Assembly (NCBI RefSeq): GCF_014198245.1
Contig: NZ_JACIHE010000005.1
Location: 186,001 to 250,000, forward strand
DNA: 64,000 bases
From: Bradyrhizobium sp. cir1
Lineage (GTDB): Bacteria > Pseudomonadota > Alphaproteobacteria > Rhizobiales > Xanthobacteraceae
Reading direction: 5' to 3'
Shown here piece by piece: positions 59,641 to 64,000 of the stretch (positions within the stretch are counted from its first letter, which is position 1; each line of letters starts with the position of its first letter). The position numbers were made by a program, and so were the translations under genes. A model generated the notes under the pieces. The model did not search any database and was not told where the DNA came from. It saw nothing but the letters and a program-made list of their open reading frames with translations.

Positions 59641-60537
59641 TCACGCGAGGTACGGATTGTCTCCGAGACATTCGATCAGCAATTCGGTCAGGACCCGCAC
59701 TTTCCGTGAGGGATGCTGGCCCGGCGGACGGACGACGTATGCGCCCGCCGACGGCGGTGGATGGTGTGTCATGATTGGAACGAGAGCGCCGGAGGCCACG
59801 AAGTCGTTGATGACACAATCGGGGAGCCAGGCGATGCCGAGTCCTGCTGCCGCAGCCACGGCGAGAGCCGTGCCGTTGTCCGCCTTAAAACGCCCTTGCG
59901 GGTGGACCGTGACGATCTTGTCGCCGTCCATCAGTTGCCAGGATTCGGTTCCCTGCATCAGGGCTTCGTGGGCGATGAGTTCGTCCAATGTCTCCGGGGC
60001 GCCGTGCGCTTTGATATATCCGGGGCTCGCGACAAGCTTGCCGGAGATCGGCCCAACGCGCCTGGCGATCAGATTGGAGTCCGGGAGATAGCCTACCCGG
60101 ATGGCGCAATCAAATCCCTCAGTGATGAGATCGACGAAGCGATCACTATAAGCGGCATGGACGTGAAGTTGCGGGTGGCGTCGCGCCATTTCCGCGAGTA
60201 CGGGAGCGAAGTGGGTCGGCCCGAAGGAAAGCGGCACGGCAATTCGCAAACGACCTCGAAGTTCGCCGGCGGGCAGGATTGTTTCCTTGGCTGCGTCGAT
60301 CTCGGCGCGCACTTTGGCTGCATGATCTCGAAACGTGATCCCTGCTTCTGTGAGAGCAGCGCCACGGGTTGTTCGTGCAAGCAGCTGGACGCCCAGTTCC
60401 GCTTCGAGCCGGAACAGCCGACGGCTGATGATCGACTTCGAGACGCCGAGTCGACGAGCGCCGGCCGAAACGCCGCCAGCATCAGCAACTTCGACGAATG
60501 CAATCAGGTCTTCGACGTCCAATTCGGCGTTCCCCAT
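59641..60537 (-). CDS. LysR-family transcriptional regulator
   Basis: A 298-residue LysR protein. The helix-turn-helix is VEDLIAFVEVADAGGVSAGA followed by RRLGVSKSIISRRLFRLEAE (residues 8-48). The effector domain contains FDCAIRVGYLPDSNLIARRV. ATG at 60537 begins the family N-terminus; the frame is open further upstream (to 61251) only as a shadow of the divergent gene. It is divergent from an isochorismatase-like gene at 60673 (135 bases between), its likely target. Confidence 0.9.
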   Translation of the reverse strand: MGNAELDVEDLIAFVEVADAGGVSAGARRLGVSKSIISRRLFRLEAELGVQLLARTTRGAALTEAGITFRDHAAKVRAEIDAAKETILPAGELRGRLRIAVPLSFGPTHFAPVLAEMARRHPQLHVHAAYSDRFVDLITEGFDCAIRVGYLPDSNLIARRVGPISGKLVASPGYIKAHGAPETLDELIAHEALMQGTESWQLMDGDKIVTVHPQGRFKADNGTALAVAAAAGLGIAWLPDCVINDFVASGALVPIMTHHPPPSAGAYVVRPPGQHPSRKVRVLTELLIECLGDNPYLA

Positions 60538-60672
60538 TCTGCGACACAGCTTGGCACAATAGAGCGCTATCGTATCGCAAACGGGAATGACAGTGTTCGT
60601 GCTCTCAGGTTGCGCGGCAGTTCGGCGCATGCCTCGCGCAAACCACTCACAACTACAGCAAAGGATCTGTTG

Positions 60673-61320
60673 ATGAGCTTTCGTAATGGGCTTGCTTCGC
60701 TTCTTCGTCCCCAAGACTCGGTACTTGTTTTGATCGACCACCAGCCTTACCAACTCGCGAACGTGAACAGCCACGAACCGCAGATGGTGATCAACAACAC
60801 CGCGGGTTTGGCAAAGGCCGCCAAGGCATTCGGCGTTCCGACCATCCTGACGACCGTCATCGCAGAGCGGGGCGGCCTGCTCTTTCCCCAGATCACCGAT
60901 GTGTTCCCCGGACAGGAGGTCATCGACCGGACGTTGATCAACACCTGGGAGGACCGGAAGGTGGTGGACGCGGTCAAGGCGACGGGCCGCAAGCAGCTGA
61001 TCATCGCTGGCCTGTGGACCGAGGTGTGCGTCGCGATGCCGACGATCCAGGCTCTCGGTGAGGGCTGGGATGTCACTGTCATCACCGACGCGTGCGGAGC
61101 CGTTTCGGTCGAGGCCCACCAGGTCGCCATCCAGCGCATGATCGCGGCCGGCGCCAACATGATGACCTGGATGGCGTTGGCGGCCGAATGGCAGCGCGAC
61201 TGGGCCCGGACCGAACAGGCCGTCAAGCTGACGGAAGTGATTACGCAGCACGCCGGCGGTAGTGGCATCGCGTTCCTGTGGGAGCAGCAGCTGCTCAACA
61301 CGCCCGTGCCGACCACTTAA
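60673..61320 (+). CDS. Isochorismatase-family cysteine hydrolase
   Basis: A 215-residue cysteine hydrolase. SVLVLIDHQPYQLANVNSHE near residue 17 has the catalytic Asp, and IIAGLWTEVCVAMPTIQALG near 120 has the nucleophile Cys in the TEVCV motif with its cis-peptide neighbourhood. VITDACGAVSVEAHQVAIQR follows. It is closest to the YcaC-like group of hydrolases with unknown substrate. ATG 60673 has AAGGA upstream. It is divergent from the LysR gene at 59641. Confidence 0.88.
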   Translation: MSFRNGLASLLRPQDSVLVLIDHQPYQLANVNSHEPQMVINNTAGLAKAAKAFGVPTILTTVIAERGGLLFPQITDVFPGQEVIDRTLINTWEDRKVVDAVKATGRKQLIIAGLWTEVCVAMPTIQALGEGWDVTVITDACGAVSVEAHQVAIQRMIAAGANMMTWMALAAEWQRDWARTEQAVKLTEVITQHAGGSGIAFLWEQQLLNTPVPTT

Positions 61321-61737
61321 AGAGATCGAACCGGGGATGACGAGAAACCCGAACGATGCGTCGCGAAAGCTGACCGTCTATCGGGCCTCGTCATCCCCAT
61401 CTACGGTGAGTTCGGGCCATATCTTGGATGCAGGTCATCGCGATCGACGAGCCGGGGATGCGGCACGCAGCGAGACCAGATCCCCTCACCCGGATCGCAT
61501 CTTCGATGCGACATAGCCGAAGCTTCGCTTCGGCGTTCCTTTGAGAAAGGCCGCCAAGGGCGGCCTATGCCTCTCCCTACGGGCGAGGTAAATCGAGCCC
61601 TGAGCCCACATCGATTCAACCAAATCTCATCCCGCTCTAAAGCATGATCCGGAAAAGTGCGAAGCGGTTTTCCGGAAAGATCATGCGCAAACAACAACCT
61701 AAAGTGCGATGACGATTCATCCAAATCTCATCGCGCT
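61321..61737. other. Intergenic stretch with palindromic repeats
   Basis: About 420 non-coding bases between convergent genes. A perfect hairpin at 61548-61566 (AGGCCGCC, AAG, GGCGGCCT) could be a terminator. The dispersed repeat at 61642-61686 follows, then two related CAAATCTCATC and GCGCTTTA motifs. Confidence 0.6.
61642..61686. repeat. Dispersed inverted repeat, GCATGATC family
   Basis: Arms GCATGATCCGGAAAA and TTTTCCGGAAAGATCATGC pair with a small bulge. This short palindrome is of a kind common between genes in Hyphomicrobiales. Confidence 0.75.
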
Positions 61738-62172
61738 TTAGACAGTCGGCTGACGTCCTCGCCGCGTCCAGGTCGCCCTTTCGGCGAACACCCGGCTGAC
61801 CTCCGCCATGTGCTCCGTGCCCCACGCGCAGAGCGGCACGAGGGCCTGGGCGAGGCTGTGACCCAAAGGGGTGAGGCTATAGTCCACCCGCGGCGGCACC
61901 TCCTTGTGGTCGGTCCGCTTCACGAGACCATCGGCCTCCAGCTCCTTCAACTGCTGGATCAGCACCTTGTCGCTGACGTCGCGTATGGCGCGCCGGAGCT
62001 CGCCGTAACGGGTCGGTCCGTCCTGGGCGAGGAAGTACAGGATCAGCGGCTTCCACTTCCCGGCGATGACCCGCAGGGTCGCATCGAGGCCGCAGGTGAA
62101 GCCGGGCAAAGTCGGCGTGCAACTCTGGACCGGGGGTGGGGTCTGTGTCGGCGGAAAGGTCGGCTCTGACAT
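61738..62172 (-). CDS. HxlR-family transcriptional regulator
   Basis: A 144-residue MarR/HxlR-like winged-helix protein. The signature is ATLRVIAGKWKPLILYFLAQ near residue 28, then RYGELRRAIRDVSDKVLIQQ and LKELEADGLVKR. An early Cys in GFTCGLDATL may be a redox or electrophile sensor, as in related HxlR proteins that respond to quinones or aldehydes. I chose ATG 62172 (MSEPTF); ATG 62199 is possible, and neither has a good ribosome site. It is divergent from an SDR gene at 62258, its probable target. Confidence 0.88.
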   Translation of the reverse strand: MSEPTFPPTQTPPPVQSCTPTLPGFTCGLDATLRVIAGKWKPLILYFLAQDGPTRYGELRRAIRDVSDKVLIQQLKELEADGLVKRTDHKEVPPRVDYSLTPLGHSLAQALVPLCAWGTEHMAEVSRVFAERATWTRRGRQPTV

Positions 62173-62257
62173 TTTTTCGGTACTTACCAAAAGGTGCATA
62201 CTTGTCGATAAGTGGGTAGGCCGCCAGCTCAGTGCAACCTCAATGAAGGAGCACATC

Positions 62258-62992
62258 ATGAGCAGACTAAAGGGCAAGACGGCAGTGGTGACCGGTGGCG
62301 GAACCGGCATCGGACTTGGAGCGGCGAAACGGTTCGTCGACGAAGGCGCGTTCGTCTATCTGTTCGGGCGGCGGCAGGAGCCGCTCGACGCCGCCGTTGC
62401 CCAGCTGGGCCCCTCGGCGCGCGCCGTCAGGGGCTCGGTGACGGATCTGTCCGATCTCGATCGGCTGTATGCGGCGGTCAAGGCCGAACGAGGCAGGGTC
62501 GACGTTCTCTTTGCCAACGCCGGGACCGGAGCTTTTGCGCCGCTCGGTGAGATCACGGTCGAGCACTACGATCAGATCTTCGACGTCAACGTGAAGGGGC
62601 TGGTGTTCACGGTGCAGAAGGCCCTGCCGTTGATGACGAAGGGGTCGTCGATCATTCTCACTGGTTCGAGCACGGGTGTGATGGGCACGCCGCAGTTCAG
62701 CATCTACAGCGCGACCAAGGCCGCGATCCGCAATCTGGCGCGCAGCTGGGCGCAGGACCTGCGCGGCACCGGCATCCGCGTCAATGTGCTGTCTCCGGGA
62801 CCGACCAAGACCGAGCTGGCACTGGAGGTCGTCGGCGAGGAAGCGTTCAATGCGCTCGGAAGCGGCACGCCGATCGGGCGTGTGGGCAATCCCTCCGAGA
62901 CAGGGGCGGTGGCTGCGTTCCTGGCGTCCTCGGACAGCAGCTACATGACCGGCGGCGAGGTCTTCGTCGATGGAGGCCTAGCGCAGGTCTGA
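62258..62992 (+). CDS. Short-chain dehydrogenase/reductase
   Basis: A 244-residue classical SDR. TAVVTGGGTGIGLGAAKRFV near residue 8 binds NAD(P), VLFANAGTGAF marks the fold, the Ser is in LTGSSTGVMG and the Tyr-x3-Lys pair in FSIYSATKAAIRNLARSW. The C-terminus is SSYMTGGEVFVDGGLAQV. AAGGAG precedes ATG 62258. It is divergent from an HxlR repressor only 85 bases away, an arrangement usual for aldehyde- or quinone-induced reductases. Substrate unknown. Confidence 0.92.
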   Translation: MSRLKGKTAVVTGGGTGIGLGAAKRFVDEGAFVYLFGRRQEPLDAAVAQLGPSARAVRGSVTDLSDLDRLYAAVKAERGRVDVLFANAGTGAFAPLGEITVEHYDQIFDVNVKGLVFTVQKALPLMTKGSSIILTGSSTGVMGTPQFSIYSATKAAIRNLARSWAQDLRGTGIRVNVLSPGPTKTELALEVVGEEAFNALGSGTPIGRVGNPSETGAVAAFLASSDSSYMTGGEVFVDGGLAQV

Positions 62993-63057
62993 GTGAGCGT
63001 GAGGGCTTCGATCAACGGGATCGAAGCCCTCAACGCGCGGCTACAATGAGGACGCGC

Positions 63058-63942
63058 CTAGATCCCCAGCAACTTCCTCGCATTCGCCTTCAACACCTTC
63101 GGCCGGATCTCGTCGCGGATATCGATCTTGGCGAAGTCGGACAGCCAGCGGTCCGGCGTGATCACCGGCCAGTCCGAGCCGAACAGCATTTTGTCCTGCA
63201 GGATCGAGTTGATGTAGCGCACCAGGATCGGCGGGAAATACTTCGGCGACCAGCCCGAGAGATCGATGTAAACGTTGGGCTTGTGGGTCGCGACCGACAG
63301 CGCCTCTTCCTGCCAGGGGAAGGAGGGGTGGGCGAGGATGATCTTGAGGTCGGGGAAATCGGCCGCGACGTCGTCCATGTACATCGGGTTGGAATATTTC
63401 AGCCGCATGCCCATGCCGCCGGGCATGCCCGAGCCGACGCCGGTCTGGCCGGTGTGAAACAGCGCGATCGCGCCGCCATTGTTGATCTCTTCATAGAGCG
63501 GATAGGCTATGCGGTCGTTGGCGTAGAAGCCCTGCATGGTCGGGTGGAATTTGAAGCCGCGCACGCCGTATTCCTCGATCAGCTTGCGCGCCTCGCGTGC
63601 CCCGAGCTTGCCTTTGTGCGGATCGATCGAGACGAAGGGGATGAGGACATCGAGATGGTCGGAGGCGACCTCCAGCATCTCGTAATTGTTGTAGCGGCGG
63701 AAGCCGGTCTCGCGCTCGGCATCGACAGGGAAGATCACCGCGGCGATGTTCTTGGAGCGATAGTAGGCCGCGGTCTCCGGCACGGTCGGCGGATGCTTGT
63801 TCGGCGACTTGAAGTACTCCGCCATCTGCGCCTGGAAGTCGTCATAGCCGTCGTCGGGATGGCAGCCGCAGGGCTCCTCGGCATGGGTGTGGATGTCGAT
63901 GGCGACGACATCGTCGATATTGGGCAGCTTCAGCTTCGGCAT
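63058..63942 (-). CDS. Amidohydrolase-family (ACMSD-like) metal enzyme
   Basis: A 294-residue TIM-barrel amidohydrolase (amidohydrolase 2, PF04909-like). Metal and catalytic residues are visible: VAIDIHTHAEEP near residue 15 (HxH), GVRGFKFHPTMQGFYAND near 128, IALFHTGQTG near 160, LAHPSFPWQEEAL near 207, and MLFGSDWPVI near 257 (Asp). The family includes decarboxylases and hydrolases of aromatic or cyclic acids. ATG 63942 follows GGGAGG. A 13-base palindrome upstream is a likely operator. Nothing downstream in the window helps to fix the substrate. Confidence 0.88.
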   Translation of the reverse strand: MPKLKLPNIDDVVAIDIHTHAEEPCGCHPDDGYDDFQAQMAEYFKSPNKHPPTVPETAAYYRSKNIAAVIFPVDAERETGFRRYNNYEMLEVASDHLDVLIPFVSIDPHKGKLGAREARKLIEEYGVRGFKFHPTMQGFYANDRIAYPLYEEINNGGAIALFHTGQTGVGSGMPGGMGMRLKYSNPMYMDDVAADFPDLKIILAHPSFPWQEEALSVATHKPNVYIDLSGWSPKYFPPILVRYINSILQDKMLFGSDWPVITPDRWLSDFAKIDIRDEIRPKVLKANARKLLGI

Positions 63943-63972
63943 TGGTTTCCTCCCGACGGGTTGTCAAATTGA

Positions 63973-63985
63973 TTATATGATATAA
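63973..63985. promoter_or_regulatory. AT-rich palindromic operator upstream of the amidohydrolase
   Basis: TTATAT-G-ATATAA is a perfect palindrome 30 bases before the start codon, in an AT-rich pocket of an otherwise GC-rich sequence. Its form fits a GntR- or MarR-type repressor site; the regulator is not in view. Confidence 0.5.
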
Positions 63986-64000
63986 CGAATTTGGCAAGGC

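Overview
The window reads as a chromosomal segment of a GC-rich alphaproteobacterium, most probably Bradyrhizobium or a close relative (Hyphomicrobiales). This is an inference from gene content, the large number of LysR/Lrp regulators, solute transporters and exopolysaccharide genes, and recurring intergenic palindromes of the kind common in that genus. No database search was possible. No tRNA, rRNA or CRISPR array was recognised.

Layout. 1-4.8 kb: the tail of an M20 peptidase, a glutamate/aspartate-type ABC importer (gltIJKL) and a D-amino-acid transaminase. 5-9.6 kb: an AhpD-like protein, an EmrAB-type efflux pair and a divergent LysR regulator, with matching candidate operators in front of both pump genes. 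9.8-15.3 kb: an amidase resembling indoleacetamide hydrolase, a fused indolepyruvate ferredoxin oxidoreductase and a divergent Lrp regulator. 15.6-18.9 kb: a three-gene catabolic operon (Ldh-type dehydrogenase, flavin monooxygenase, FAH-type hydrolase). 19.1-23.3 kb: a giant five-GAF/GGDEF/EAL cyclic-di-GMP protein. 23.8-34.4 kb: an exopolysaccharide cluster (galE, WecG-type transferase, ExoP/GumC co-polymerase, methyltransferase, two family-2 glycosyltransferases, a Wzy/ligase-type polymerase, a BioF2-type acyltransferase). 34.4-43.7 kb: ordinary metabolic genes, including a LysR-linked SDR-pirin-WrbA redox set, a Bug-type binding protein, a YbaK protein, a haloacid dehalogenase and a RidA protein.

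44.07-53.2 kb is the most unusual part. Three overlapping genes encode an NHLM-type export machine: a HlyD adaptor, an ABC transporter with an active-looking C39 leader peptidase, and a second long ABC transporter. On both sides, in opposite orientation, lie two near-identical copies of a cassette that encodes two small peptides of 59 and 75 residues. Both peptides carry the leader pattern E-L-[DN]-D-x-E-L-E-[ST]-V-x-G-G. Each cassette has a CRP-like operator (TGTGA-N6-TCAC[AG]) 80 bases before the first start codon, a small 5' hairpin and a hairpin at its end. A cyclic-nucleotide-binding protein without a DNA-binding domain and an unknown 178-residue protein lie beside it. I read this as a two-peptide, double-glycine-leader bacteriocin or signalling-peptide system with its own exporter.

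53.2-59.7 kb is a low-density, patchwork region: two paralogous dienelactone-hydrolase-like proteins, an exported isoaspartate-methyltransferase-like protein, a DUF1127 protein, a truncated alpha/beta hydrolase, an IS91-type integrase/transposase remnant and a 43-base direct repeat. 59.6-64 kb returns to regulator-enzyme pairs: LysR/isochorismatase-like, HxlR/SDR, and an amidohydrolase with a palindrome upstream.
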